From: Methylocystis heyeri
Lineage (GTDB): Bacteria > Pseudomonadota > Alphaproteobacteria > Rhizobiales > Beijerinckiaceae
Assembly (NCBI RefSeq): GCF_004802635.2
Contig: NZ_CP046052.1
Coordinates: forward strand, 3,673,501 to 3,737,500
Direction: 5' to 3'
DNA length: 64,000 nt
In this document: positions 23,664-31,812 of the stretch, piece by piece
Position numbering within the stretch: the first letter of the stretch is position 1
Layout: every line of letters starts with the position of its first letter
The notes under the pieces: generated by a model
Told to the model about the DNA's origin: nothing
Database searches by the model: none
The model's input: only the letters and a program-made list of their open reading frames with translations
Position numbers and translations under genes: made by a program

Positions 23664-24798
23664 CGTTCAGCAAGCGACTCTGCTCCCGCCGACGGCTGTC
23701 CCTCATCCTGGCGAGGTTGTGGCGGACTATCTTGAATTCCAGGGGTGGACGCAGCGCGATCTGGCGCGGCGTACGGGCCTCACGCCGAAGACCATCAGCG
23801 AGATTTGCAACGGAAAGGCTCCTGTTACAGCGCCGACGGCGCTTGCCTTGGAAAAGGTACTTCAGCGCCCCGCGCATTTTTGGCTCAACCTCCAACGTCA
23901 ATTCGAAGAAGCTGAGGCGAGGCAACTCTATCTTGTGCGATCCGCTCAATGGGCTGACTGGGCTCACAAATTCCCTCTGAGGGAGATGCGGAAGCTCCGC
24001 TTTTTGAAACCGGGGCAGACGGAAGTAGATGCCTTGCTCCACTTTCTCGGGGTGTCATCTCCTGAAAGCTGGGACGCTGTGTGGAGCGCTTCTCGTGTGG
24101 CGTACCGACAAACCCGAAAATTCGCGACTAGCGTCGAAGCAATTTCCGCGTGGGTCCGCGAAACGGAGCTTGTGGCGGCAGAACTTCAGACGGCGGATTT
24201 CAGTGATCATTTGCTCCGCGCGTCGATCGAAGAGCTAAGGCGGCTGACCAGAATACGAGCCAGTGAGGTCATGGAACCAATTCAGAAAATTTGCTCTGCG
24301 GCAGGAGTTGCCGTGGTCTGGGTTCCAGAACTGCATCACTGTGCAATTAGCGGCTGTGCGCGGATGCTCTCGGACAGGAAGGCACTCATTGCGCTGACGC
24401 TCCGGTACAAGACTGACGATCAGATGTGGTTTACCTTCTTTCATGAAGTAGGTCACTTGCTTCTTCATAGAAAAAATAGATCGTTCGTTCTTGATAACGC
24501 GGCAGATAATCTTTCTGATCAGGTCGTTGATCCTGAAATGCAACGGTATGAGAGCGAGGCAAATCAGTTTGCCGCCGACACGCTGATTCCACCTGCTGCT
24601 CTCGGCGAGTTCGTGCGGAAGAAAAGTTTCACGAACGAAGACATTCACGACTTTGCGGAAGAGATCCGAATCGGTCCGGGTATCGTTGTCGGTCGATTAC
24701 AACATGAACGCCTATTGGCGCGTCATCAAGGAAACACGCTCAAGCAAAAGCTCAACTGGCAACTTGCTGAGGATGACGACCAGACTTGGAGGCAATGA
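23656..24798 (+). CDS. HigA-type HTH antitoxin fused to ImmA/IrrE metallopeptidase
   Basis: 380 residues in two parts. Residues 15-85 are an Xre/HigA helix-turn-helix (GWTQRDLARRTGLTPKTISE, then LALEKVLQRPAHFWLNLQ), the HigA antitoxin signature. Residues about 190-350 are an ImmA/IrrE-type zinc peptidase with FFHEVGHLLLHRKN near residue 262 (HExxH) and YESEANQFAADTLIP downstream, supplying the third ligand region. Such fusions occur in antitoxins and in phage or ICE repressor-protease switches. It overlaps the toxin by 8 bp and the next gene by 4 bp (ATGA), so one transcript is likely. It probably represses the promoter through the 23265 palindrome and may be relieved by proteolysis; this last point is inference. 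Confidence 0.82.
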   Translation: MDSVQQATLLPPTAVPHPGEVVADYLEFQGWTQRDLARRTGLTPKTISEICNGKAPVTAPTALALEKVLQRPAHFWLNLQRQFEEAEARQLYLVRSAQWADWAHKFPLREMRKLRFLKPGQTEVDALLHFLGVSSPESWDAVWSASRVAYRQTRKFATSVEAISAWVRETELVAAELQTADFSDHLLRASIEELRRLTRIRASEVMEPIQKICSAAGVAVVWVPELHHCAISGCARMLSDRKALIALTLRYKTDDQMWFTFFHEVGHLLLHRKNRSFVLDNAADNLSDQVVDPEMQRYESEANQFAADTLIPPAALGEFVRKKSFTNEDIHDFAEEIRIGPGIVVGRLQHERLLARHQGNTLKQKLNWQLAEDDDQTWRQ

Positions 24799-25382
24799 TG
24801 ATTGGGAAAATTTTCATAACCAGCAGCGGCTATGATCCGCAGCTTGGTAAGCATGTAAAAGACCCTTATCTCGGACCAAAGGCGAGCCTTGGAGCTTGTC
24901 GTCCCGATATCAGGCGCCGTGTCAAAGAAGGGGACCATTTGTTCGTGATATCCGGGAAGCTTCCCAATGTGCGCCAATTCGTGATGGGCGGCTTCGAAGT
25001 TGCGCAGAAGATCGACGCCGTACAAGCGTACGAGCAGTTTCCTGATCAGCGCCTTCGCATGCGCGACGATGGTCAGCTAACTGGAAACGTTATTGTCGAT
25101 GGAAGCGGGGCACAGCACGAACTCGACACTCATGATCCGGCAACGTTTGGAAAGCGCACCCCAAATTATATTGTGGGCACCGATTGCATTTCCTTGGTTG
25201 ATCCAACGGAGATCGCGCTCGGTCGAGAGCAAACGCTCGATGTGCTTCGGGAAATCTTTAAGAAGAACGGCGGATCACCGTTTGAGATCGTAGGTCATTA
25301 CGGCTCAAACCTGACTGAAGTTCAAGTCTTAGAGCTGCGCAAATGGTTGCGTTCGCTAAGGAAAGTGACCAAAGCGGCCTAA
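24795..25382 (+). CDS. Nmad-like (nucleotide-modification-associated) domain protein
   Basis: About 195 residues. The start is ATG 24795, overlapping the previous stop, or ATG 24798; TTGGAGG lies just upstream and favours either. The pattern KIFITSSGYDPQ, then LGACRPDIRRRVKEGDHLFV and RQFVMGGFEVAQKI, resembles proteins with Nmad2/Nmad3-type domains. Those are soluble PUA/EVE-like folds found near DNA modification and defence genes. NYIVGTDCISL and a C-terminal LRKWLRSLRK helix complete it. No catalytic motif is evident. Translational coupling to the HigA-ImmA gene says it works with the toxin-antitoxin pair. The family link comes from pattern memory and should be tested by profile search. Confidence 0.5.
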   Translation: MMIGKIFITSSGYDPQLGKHVKDPYLGPKASLGACRPDIRRRVKEGDHLFVISGKLPNVRQFVMGGFEVAQKIDAVQAYEQFPDQRLRMRDDGQLTGNVIVDGSGAQHELDTHDPATFGKRTPNYIVGTDCISLVDPTEIALGREQTLDVLREIFKKNGGSPFEIVGHYGSNLTEVQVLELRKWLRSLRKVTKAA

Positions 25383-25405
25383 CATTTGGGAAGGAAAGTG
25401 CGGCT

Positions 25406-25475
25406 ATGAGACAGCTTTATATGTTCTGGCCGCCGAAGCAGGCCGTGTCAGACCAGACCGGAGGTTGTGATATTA
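25406..25475 (+). pseudogene. Zinc-finger tandem-module gene, segment 1 of 3 (5' end)
   Basis: ATG 25406 (ribosome binding region GGGAAGGAAAG upstream) opens MRQLYMFWPPKQAVSDQTGG and is cut after codon 23 plus one base by an IS insertion at the TA of 25474-25475. Removing the IS (25476-26313) and one TA copy (26314-26315) joins it in frame to the segment at 26316. It starts 23 bp after the Nmad-like gene and so was the fourth gene of the island operon. Confidence 0.8.
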
Positions 25476-26313
25476 GGGTCCAGACCCATAAAGTGCTTGG
25501 CGTAAAGAGCGGGTTGTGATTCAGGGCTTCCGAAAGGAAGCGCCGATGATTCCCGAACAATTCTGGCTGACAGATGCGCAGTTTTCGAAGATTGCGCCAC
25601 ATCTTCCCACTGACACGCGCGGCAAGGCGCGGGTCGACGACCGCAGGGTCATCAGCGGCATCGTCCAAGTGCTCAAATCCGGCGGGCGCTGGGTCGACGC
25701 ACCGCCGGAATACGGGCCCAAAAAGACACTTTATAATCGCTATGTCCGTTGGGCCGCCAAGGGCGTCTGGGTCGACTTGTTCCATGCACTCGCTCAAGCC
25801 GGCGGGCCGCCGACGGAAGTTCTCATCGACTCCTCGGCGGTGAAAGCGCATCGCTCGGCCAGCGGCGGCAAAGGGGGGAGAAAAATCAGGCCATCGGCCG
25901 CTCGCGCGGTGGACGCACAACGAAAATCCACGCGCTGACCGACGCGCAATGTCGACCCATAGCTTTCATGCTCACAGCCGGAAACGTCGCCGATTGCACA
26001 GCGGGCGCGGAACTTCTTGCCCATCTTCCGCCTTGCGAAGTCCTCCACGGCGACAAGGGATACGATAGCAACGCCATCCGCCGTAGGATCGAGGACGGCG
26101 GCGCACTGCCGAATATTCCGCCCAAGGCCAACCGCAAATGGAAGAACTGCTTTTCGCCGCTCCTCTATCGAAACCGCAACGCCATCGAGCGCATGTTCTG
26201 CCGTTTGAAGGATTTTAGACGCGTGGCGACGCGCTACGACAGAAACGCCGTCAATTTCCTCGCCGCCGTTTGCCTCGCTGCCACTGTCGCCTATTGGTTA
26301 TGAGTCTGGGCCC
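25476..26313 (+). mobile_element. IS5-family insertion sequence, copy 1 (838 bp)
   Basis: Terminal inverted repeats begin GGGTCCAGACCCATAA on the left and GGGCCCAGACTCATAA on the right end read inward (14 of 16 match). A TA dinucleotide flanks both ends (25474-25475 and 26314-26315). It carries a transposase in two overlapping frames, as in the IS427-like group of IS5. Copy 2 is at 26640-27477 in the opposite orientation, with the same length and only a few differences. It interrupts the zinc-finger gene. Confidence 0.92.
25516..26303 (+). CDS. IS5-family transposase, two frames joined by -1 slippage (copy 1)
   Basis: OrfA runs 25516-25938 (MIPEQFWLTDAQFSKIAPHL, N-terminal DUF4096-like DNA-binding domain); the catalytic DDE part lies in the -1 frame, ending at 26303 (HGDKGYDSNAIRRRI, NAIERMFCRLKDFRRVATRY). 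The slip probably occurs in the run of A and G near 25870-25886 (AAAGGGGGGAGAAAAA), after which GRSRGGRTTKIHALTD continues the standard IS5 sequence. The DDE aspartates and glutamate appear intact (LIDSSAVKAH, GDKGYD, NAIERMF), so the element may be active. Confidence 0.88.
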
Positions 26314-26315
26314 TA

Positions 26316-26639
26316 AGCCGGTCGCAAAGCGGCGCGATGGCGGCACTAGATATTGGTGCCTTACACACAAAGCCGATGCCACCGCTAAATACGGTCGGCC
26401 AGCAATCGAATGCCGCGCGGCGCATCTTCCGCCGATCTTGCCTCACGAAATGTTTGATCTTGATCTTGACCACTATCCCGGCGGGGTCGGCCTATGGGGT
26501 GCAGTTCCTCCGGTCTATGACACGACCCGACTTCCCTTGGATTTTGGAATTCACGTTCATGCTCGGAGGGAGTCCGATGGTCCGAAAGACATAGACGCTA
26601 CCTATCGAGCAGTCAGGCTCATAGGCCGCCAGCTGCCTA
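26316..26639 (+). pseudogene. Zinc-finger tandem-module gene, segment 2 of 3 (between two IS copies)
   Basis: Central fragment trapped between the two inverted IS copies. It continues the frame of 25406-25475 with KPVAKRRDGGTRYWCLTHKA and contains the first YPGG..WG...GIHVHA module core (HYPGGVGLWG near 26471, FGIHVHARRESDG near 26549). It ends at the TA of 26638-26639, where IS copy 2 is inserted, and resumes in frame at 27480. By itself it has no start codon of its own and is presumably not expressed. Confidence 0.8.
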
Positions 26640-27477
26640 GGGCCCAGACTCATAACCAATAGCTGACAGTGGCAGCGAGGCAAACGGCGGCGAGGAAATT
26701 GACGGCGTTTCTGTCGTAGCGCGTCGCCACGCGTCTAAAATCCTTTAAACGGCAGAACATGCGCTCGATGGCGTTGCGGTTTCGATAGAGGAGCGGCGAA
26801 AAGCAGTTCTTCCATTTGCGGTTGGCCTTGGGCGGAATATTCGGCAGTGCGCCGCCGTCCTCGATCCTACGGCGGATGGCGTTGCTGTCGTATCCCTTGT
26901 CGCCGTGGAGGACTTCGCAAGGCGGAAGATGGGCAAGAAGTTCCGCGCCCGCTGTGCAATCGGCGACGTTTCCGGCTGTGAGCATGAAAGCTATGGGTCG
27001 ACATTGCGCGTCGGTCAGCGCGTGGATTTTCGTTGTGCGTCCACCGCGCGAGCGGCCGATGGCCTGATTTTTCTCCCCCCTTTGCCGCCGCTGGCCGAGC
27101 GATGCGCTTTCACCGCCGAGGAGTCGATGAGAACTTCCGTCGGCGGCCCGCCGGCTTGAGCGAGTGCATGGAACAAGTCGACCCAGACGCCCTTGGCGGC
27201 CCAACGGACATAGCGATTATAAAGTGTCTTTTTGGGCCCGTATTCCGGCGGTGCGTCGACCCAGCGCCCGCCGGATTTGAGCACTTGGACGATGCCGCTG
27301 ATGACCCTGCGGTCGTCGACCCGCGCCTTGCCGCGCGTGTCAGTGGGAAGATGTGGCGCAATCTTCGAAAACTGCGCATCTGTCAGCCAGAATTGATCGC
27401 GAATCATCGGCGCTTCCTTTCGGAAGCCCTGAATCACAACCCGCTCTTTACGCCAAGCACTTTATGGGTCTGGACCC
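26640..27477 (-). mobile_element. IS5-family insertion sequence, copy 2 (838 bp, inverted)
   Basis: Same element as 25476-26313 in reverse orientation, flanked by TA at 26638-26639 and 27478-27479. It differs by a few substitutions, for example the transposase start reads MIRDQFW instead of MIPEQFW and the end VSYWL instead of VAYWL. Its own TA duplicate shows that this was a separate transposition, not an inversion of copy 1. Confidence 0.92.
26650..27437 (-). CDS. IS5-family transposase, two frames joined by -1 slippage (copy 2)
   Basis: Reverse-strand counterpart of the copy 1 transposase. OrfA is 27437-27015 and the catalytic frame ends at 26650. The slippery purine run and DDE motifs are conserved. 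Near-identity with copy 1 implies recent transposition. Confidence 0.88.
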
Positions 27478-27479
27478 TA

Positions 27480-28225
27480 AGGAAGGATTACTGATTTCTG
27501 AAGTCGATGCTGTATACTACATGGTCAGCAGCGTATTCGGATTTGACATGCGTGACGTCCGATGCACCTATTGCGGATATCCACATCTCGATAAAGACTG
27601 GTTTAGTATCCACCCGCATAGCCGTCATCTGTGCGCGGGTTGCGGTAAAAATTTTCGCGATTCCGTTGCGGGGATCGGAAATCCAATTCGCGCAACCCAG
27701 GAAACTTTAGGTCTAGTTTCGCGAAAGCCTGTGCAAGCCGCGAAGGCCATTTCGCTCAACCAGCAAGATTACCCAGGCGGCATACAAATCTGGGGTTCAA
27801 ACGCCGCAATTATCTGGTCCTCTGGCAAGGCGGAAGAAGAAGGAATTCATGTCCACGCTTACAGGGCAGACAGCGAAGCGGCCGACCCTGACGACACTTT
27901 CTCGTCGGTGGAAATAGATGGCTTGAGATTGGACCCCGCCATGGTCCGCACACTAATGGCGCAAAACTCGTTGCCGCATCTCGACGCGCGTGTCGTTCCC
28001 CTGAAGTGCAGCCGGTGTAGCGAAATGGAGTTTAGCTGTGGCGAGCTAGCCTTTACACCGGTAGTCGGTCGCAGTTGCTCGAAATGCCAGGGCAAACTTA
28101 CTGGGCCAACTCGATTGCGACGCACAATTGGAAACCCGTTGATCGCTACGCTGGAGCAATTGTCGGCAGGCGCACCGCGCCCGCCGCAGAAGCATGTAAC
28201 GAGCCTGTTGCCAGAGACCCTATAA
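27480..28225 (+). pseudogene. Zinc-finger tandem-module gene, segment 3 of 3 (3' end)
   Basis: The 3' two-thirds of the interrupted gene, 249 residues including the rejoined codon. It has CTYCG then LCAGCGKNF (first zinc ribbon, near 27563-27650), a second module core DYPGGIQIWG (27767) and EEGIHVHAYRADSE, then CSRCSEMEF and SCSKCQGKL (second ribbon, near 28009-28090), and the repeated end IGNPI.AT.E.L / IGNPLIATLEQL. A frame reading into it from 27353 starts within the IS end and would make a chimera. The reconstructed gene (70 + 324 + 746 bases) is exactly 380 codons including stop. No known family recognised. Confidence 0.8.
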
Positions 28226-28463
28226 GCCCGTAACAAATTCGCTTCCGGTAGCGGTTAGAGGTCGGGCTTGAGCCGGTCATCCAAGGAGCGGCGACAGGCC
28301 CTCCCGCAACCGAACCGATGGTCCGCTCCTGGCGCATAGCGGAAATTGAAATAGACATAGGGCACCGGTTCGGGTCGAGCTGGCCGCCGTGGTTCCGGCG
28401 CATTAATGTCGCAAGCAGAGAATCGCCAAAAACCGTGGCGCCAAAGCCCCGACCGGAGACCGC

Positions 28464-29450
28464 GTGAGCGAATTCGATTGTGTCCGCATCGACAAGGACG
28501 AGGCCGGCTATCGCGCGAGATATGCGCAGATTTCGGACGCCGACCTCATGCCCGGCGACGTCGACGTCGAGGTCATCCATTCGGCCATAAACTACAAGGA
28601 CGGGCTCGCCGTCACCGGCAAGGCCCCGGTGGTGCGCCGCTTTCCGATGATTCCGGGCGTGGATTTCGTCGGCCGGGTGACAGCTTCCAGCCACAAGGAT
28701 TTTGCGCCCGGCGATCTCGTCGTCGCCGGCGGCTGCGGGATCGGCGAGGCGCATTTCGGCGGCTGGGCGAGAATGGCGAGGATTTCCGGCGATTGGCTGG
28801 TTCCCTTGCCGCAGGATCTTTCCACGGTCGAGGCGATGGCGATCGGCACCGCCGGCGTCACCGCCATGTTCTGCATTCTGGCGCTGGAGCGCTACGGCAT
28901 GACGCCCGAATGCGGCCCCGTCGTCGTCACCGGGGCGGCGGGAGGCGTGGGTTCGGCCGCCGTCGCGCTGCTGGCGCGGGCCGGATGGAAGGTCGCCGCC
29001 GTCACCGGCCGGCCCGAGGAGGCGGAATATCTCAAAAGCCTCGGCGCGCAGGAGATCATCGACCGGGCGGAGCTCGCCGAGCCCGGCAAGCCGCTGCAGA
29101 GCCAGCGTTTTGCGGCCGGAATCGATACGGTCGGCTCGGTCACGCTGGCCAATGTCCTGTCCCAAACCCAATATGACGGGGCGGTCGCGGCCTGCGGCAA
29201 TGCGCGGGGCATGGATCTGCCGGCGAGCGTCGCGCCCTTCATCCTGCGCGGCGTGTCGCTGCTCGGCGTCGAGAGCGTGAGGCCGCGGCTTGCGTTGCGG
29301 CGCGAGGCCTGGGCGCGTCTTTCCCGCGATTTCGACAGAAAGGCGCTCGCCCGCATGACCGAGACGATTCCCTTCCCGCAGGCGCTGGAGCGCGCGCGCG
29401 GCATCGTCGAGGGCAAGGTGCGAGGGCGGCTTGTTGTCGAGATCGGTTGA
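28464..29450 (+). CDS. acuI: Acrylyl-CoA reductase (NADPH) AcuI, YhdH/YhfP family
   Basis: Zinc-free medium-chain dehydrogenase/reductase reducing acryloyl-CoA to propionyl-CoA, a step in 3-hydroxypropionate or DMSP catabolism and detoxification. It has 328 residues. FAPGDLVVAGGCGIGEAHFG, VVVTGAAGGVGSAAVALLAR (the NADPH loop, about residues 153-172) and AINYKDGLAVTGKAPVVRRF (residues 41-60) are hallmarks of the YhdH/AcuI subgroup. The GTG at 28464 has GGAGA nine bases upstream. It is the first core-like gene after the island. The gap 28226-28463 shows no gene. The following membrane-protein frame overlaps or abuts its stop. Confidence 0.88.
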   Translation: MSEFDCVRIDKDEAGYRARYAQISDADLMPGDVDVEVIHSAINYKDGLAVTGKAPVVRRFPMIPGVDFVGRVTASSHKDFAPGDLVVAGGCGIGEAHFGGWARMARISGDWLVPLPQDLSTVEAMAIGTAGVTAMFCILALERYGMTPECGPVVVTGAAGGVGSAAVALLARAGWKVAAVTGRPEEAEYLKSLGAQEIIDRAELAEPGKPLQSQRFAAGIDTVGSVTLANVLSQTQYDGAVAACGNARGMDLPASVAPFILRGVSLLGVESVRPRLALRREAWARLSRDFDRKALARMTETIPFPQALERARGIVEGKVRGRLVVEIG

Positions 29451-29520
29451 GGCCCGCCGGCCCGGAGCCCTGTCAGGACCTTCCAAACATTCTTTGATCG
29501 AGGCGAAAGGCTCTGCGATC

Positions 29521-31794
29521 TTGCGCGACAACGACAACGGCCTCTACGGCGCCGCCGCGGCGATATTCCTGATCTGCGCTTTGGCGCTGAGCTATCCCTT
29601 CCTCTCCGGCGCCTATACCGTCCCCTGGGACGCCAAGGCGCATTTCCAGCCGCAATTCGCTTTTCTCGCTCACGCCCTGCACGGCTCCCAATCGCCGTTT
29701 TGGACGCCCAATGTCTTTGCGGGAATGCCGCAGATCGCCGATCCGCAATCGTTGATCTTCTCGCCCTTCTTCCTGCTGGCGGCCTGGCTCGTGCCCGAAC
29801 CATCCTTTCAATTGGAGGACGGCGTCGTCTTCGCGATGCTGGCGATGGGCGGGCTCGCGCTGATCCTCTATTTCCGCGACCGCGGCTGGAGCGCGGCCGG
29901 CGCGCTGCTCGCGGCGCTTGCCTTCGCCTTCGGCGGTTCGGCGAGCTGGCGCATTCAGCATACCGGACAGGTGATGAGCCTTTCCTGGTTCCCCGTAACC
30001 TTGTGGCTGCTGGCGCGGGCGCTGGATCGCCGCTCGGCGGCCTATGGCGCCGCCGCTGGCGCTGCGGCGGCTTTTCTGGTGCTCGGCCGCGATCAGGTCG
30101 CTTTCCTGTCCGTCCTGATGCTGACCGCCTATGCGCTTTATCGCGTCTTCACCGACAAGTCCGATCTGTGGAGCGCGATCAAGCCGCTCCTCGCCGGCGC
30201 CTTGTGCGGCTCCGCCATCATCGCTTTGCCTATCGCGCTGACGCTCGATCTCGCCGCCAACTCCAACCGGCCTGAGATCGATCTCGACGGCGCCTATAAG
30301 GGCTCGCTGCCGCCGGGGTCGTTGCTGACGCTGATCTGCGCCAATCTCTTCGGGACCGACGGGCCCTTGAAGGATTTCTGGGGGCCGCCCTCCGATGTCT
30401 TCGGCACGAAAGACATTTATCTCGCCCGCAATATGACCGCGGTCTATATGGGCGCGCTGCCCATGTTGGCATTGGTCGCCGCCGCGGGAAAGCGCTTCCT
30501 CGCCGAGCGCGAGGCGCGTTTTCTTGTCGCCGCGGCCGCCCTGCTGGTCGTTTATGGCCTCGGGCGCTACACCCCGCTGTTCCAGCTGATGTATCATATT
30601 CCGGGCGTCGATCTGTGGCGCCGCCCGGCGGATGCGACCTTCCCGCTTTGCGCCGTCCTCGCCATTCTCGGAGGCTATGCTTTTCATCTGATCCAGCGCG
30701 GCGAGGCGCGCCCGGATTTCCGCGTGGCCGCGGGCGTTGCGGCCGGATTGCTGGCGCTTTGCGCCGGCGTCGCTTTCGACAAAGGCCGGCTCGCCCAGGC
30801 GGCGGCGCCGCTAATGGAAGCGCTCGTCTTCTGGGCTTTGGCCCTCGCCGTCATCTTTTTCGCGAGGGCCCTCTCGCAAAGAAGCGCGCTTGCTGTTCTC
30901 GCGCTCATCGGCGCGACGACGACGCTGGATCTTGCGATCGGAAACGAGCCCAATGAATCGACTGCGCTGCCGCCCGCGCAATTCGACGTGCTGCGCGCCG
31001 ACACCAATAACGAGACCATTCGTTTCCTGCGCGAAAAGCTCAAATCCCAGGCCCCCGACCAGCGCGACCGCATCGAGCTCGCCGCGATCGACTTCCATTG
31101 GCCCAACGCCAGCCTGGTCCATGGCTTTGACCACGACCTGGGCTACAACCCGATCCGCCTGAAACTTTTCGAGGATGCGACCGGGGCCGGCGATCATCTG
31201 GCTTTGCCCGACCAGCGCAATTTCTCGAAGCTTTATCCCGCCTATAAATCGCCGATGTCGGATCTTCTGGGCCTGCGCTGGATCGCCTCCGGCGTGCCGC
31301 TGGGCGAGATCGACAAGAACCTCAAACCCGGCGACGTGACGCTGATCGCGCGCACAAAAGACGCTTATATTTACGAATATCCCGGCGCCCTGCCGCGCGT
31401 GATGCTGCCGACCTGCGCTATGCCCGCCGATTTCGACAAGATGATCGCGGAAGGCGGATGGCCGCAGGTCGATTTTCGCGAGACGGTGCTGCTGGAGAAA
31501 GCGCCGGCCTGCGAGCCCCGCGCGCCGGACGCGTTTTCGCCAAGCGCGCGCATAATCTCCTATGGAACCACGAAAATCGAAATCGAAGCCGAGGCGCCGC
31601 GGGGCGGCGGCTGGGCGGTCCTCAACGACGTCTGGCATCCCTATTGGTTCGCGTCGGTGGATGGCGCGCAGGCGGATATTCTGCGGGCCAATGTATTGTT
31701 CCGCGCCGTGCGGGTTCCCGAAGGGCGCCATCGCGTCGAGTTCAGCTTCGAGCCTTTGCGGGGGCTGTGGAAGAAGCTGCGTGCGAACAAATAG
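29521..31794 (+). CDS. YfhO-like polytopic membrane protein
   Basis: About 757 residues from TTG 29521; the frame is open back to 29431, overlapping the acuI stop. An N-terminal helix (LYGAAAAIFLICALALSYPF) is followed by a large loop with PWDAKAHFQPQFAFLAHAL and WTPNVFAGMPQIADPQSLIF, then about ten helices. A C-terminal soluble domain of about 250 residues (from ~residue 490) ends with RVPEGRHRVEFSFEPLRGLW. This layout and the PWDAK...PNVFAG..Q.ADPQ loop match the YfhO/GT-C-like glycosyltransferase family (lipid-linked sugar donors, envelope glycans). Substrate not determinable. The gene stands alone between acuI and the convergent SoxB-like gene. Confidence 0.7.
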   Translation: MRDNDNGLYGAAAAIFLICALALSYPFLSGAYTVPWDAKAHFQPQFAFLAHALHGSQSPFWTPNVFAGMPQIADPQSLIFSPFFLLAAWLVPEPSFQLEDGVVFAMLAMGGLALILYFRDRGWSAAGALLAALAFAFGGSASWRIQHTGQVMSLSWFPVTLWLLARALDRRSAAYGAAAGAAAAFLVLGRDQVAFLSVLMLTAYALYRVFTDKSDLWSAIKPLLAGALCGSAIIALPIALTLDLAANSNRPEIDLDGAYKGSLPPGSLLTLICANLFGTDGPLKDFWGPPSDVFGTKDIYLARNMTAVYMGALPMLALVAAAGKRFLAEREARFLVAAAALLVVYGLGRYTPLFQLMYHIPGVDLWRRPADATFPLCAVLAILGGYAFHLIQRGEARPDFRVAAGVAAGLLALCAGVAFDKGRLAQAAAPLMEALVFWALALAVIFFARALSQRSALAVLALIGATTTLDLAIGNEPNESTALPPAQFDVLRADTNNETIRFLREKLKSQAPDQRDRIELAAIDFHWPNASLVHGFDHDLGYNPIRLKLFEDATGAGDHLALPDQRNFSKLYPAYKSPMSDLLGLRWIASGVPLGEIDKNLKPGDVTLIARTKDAYIYEYPGALPRVMLPTCAMPADFDKMIAEGGWPQVDFRETVLLEKAPACEPRAPDAFSPSARIISYGTTKIEIEAEAPRGGGWAVLNDVWHPYWFASVDGAQADILRANVLFRAVRVPEGRHRVEFSFEPLRGLWKKLRANK

Positions 31795-31812
31795 CGCCAT
31801 CCGGATCGGGGA

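Noticed and set aside
25476..27477. Composite transposon carrying 26316-26639 as cargo
   Set aside because: Each IS has its own TA duplicate and the 326 bp between are part of the split host gene, so this is two separate insertions and not mobilised cargo.
27353..27479. Apparent N-terminus (from 27353) of the protein ending at 28225
   Set aside because: It lies within the IS terminal region; the true gene was truncated here. The frame is a chimera created by the insertion.
28146..29537. 463-residue minus-strand frame over acuI
   Set aside because: Antisense shadow of acuI; charged, low-complexity composition and no domain.
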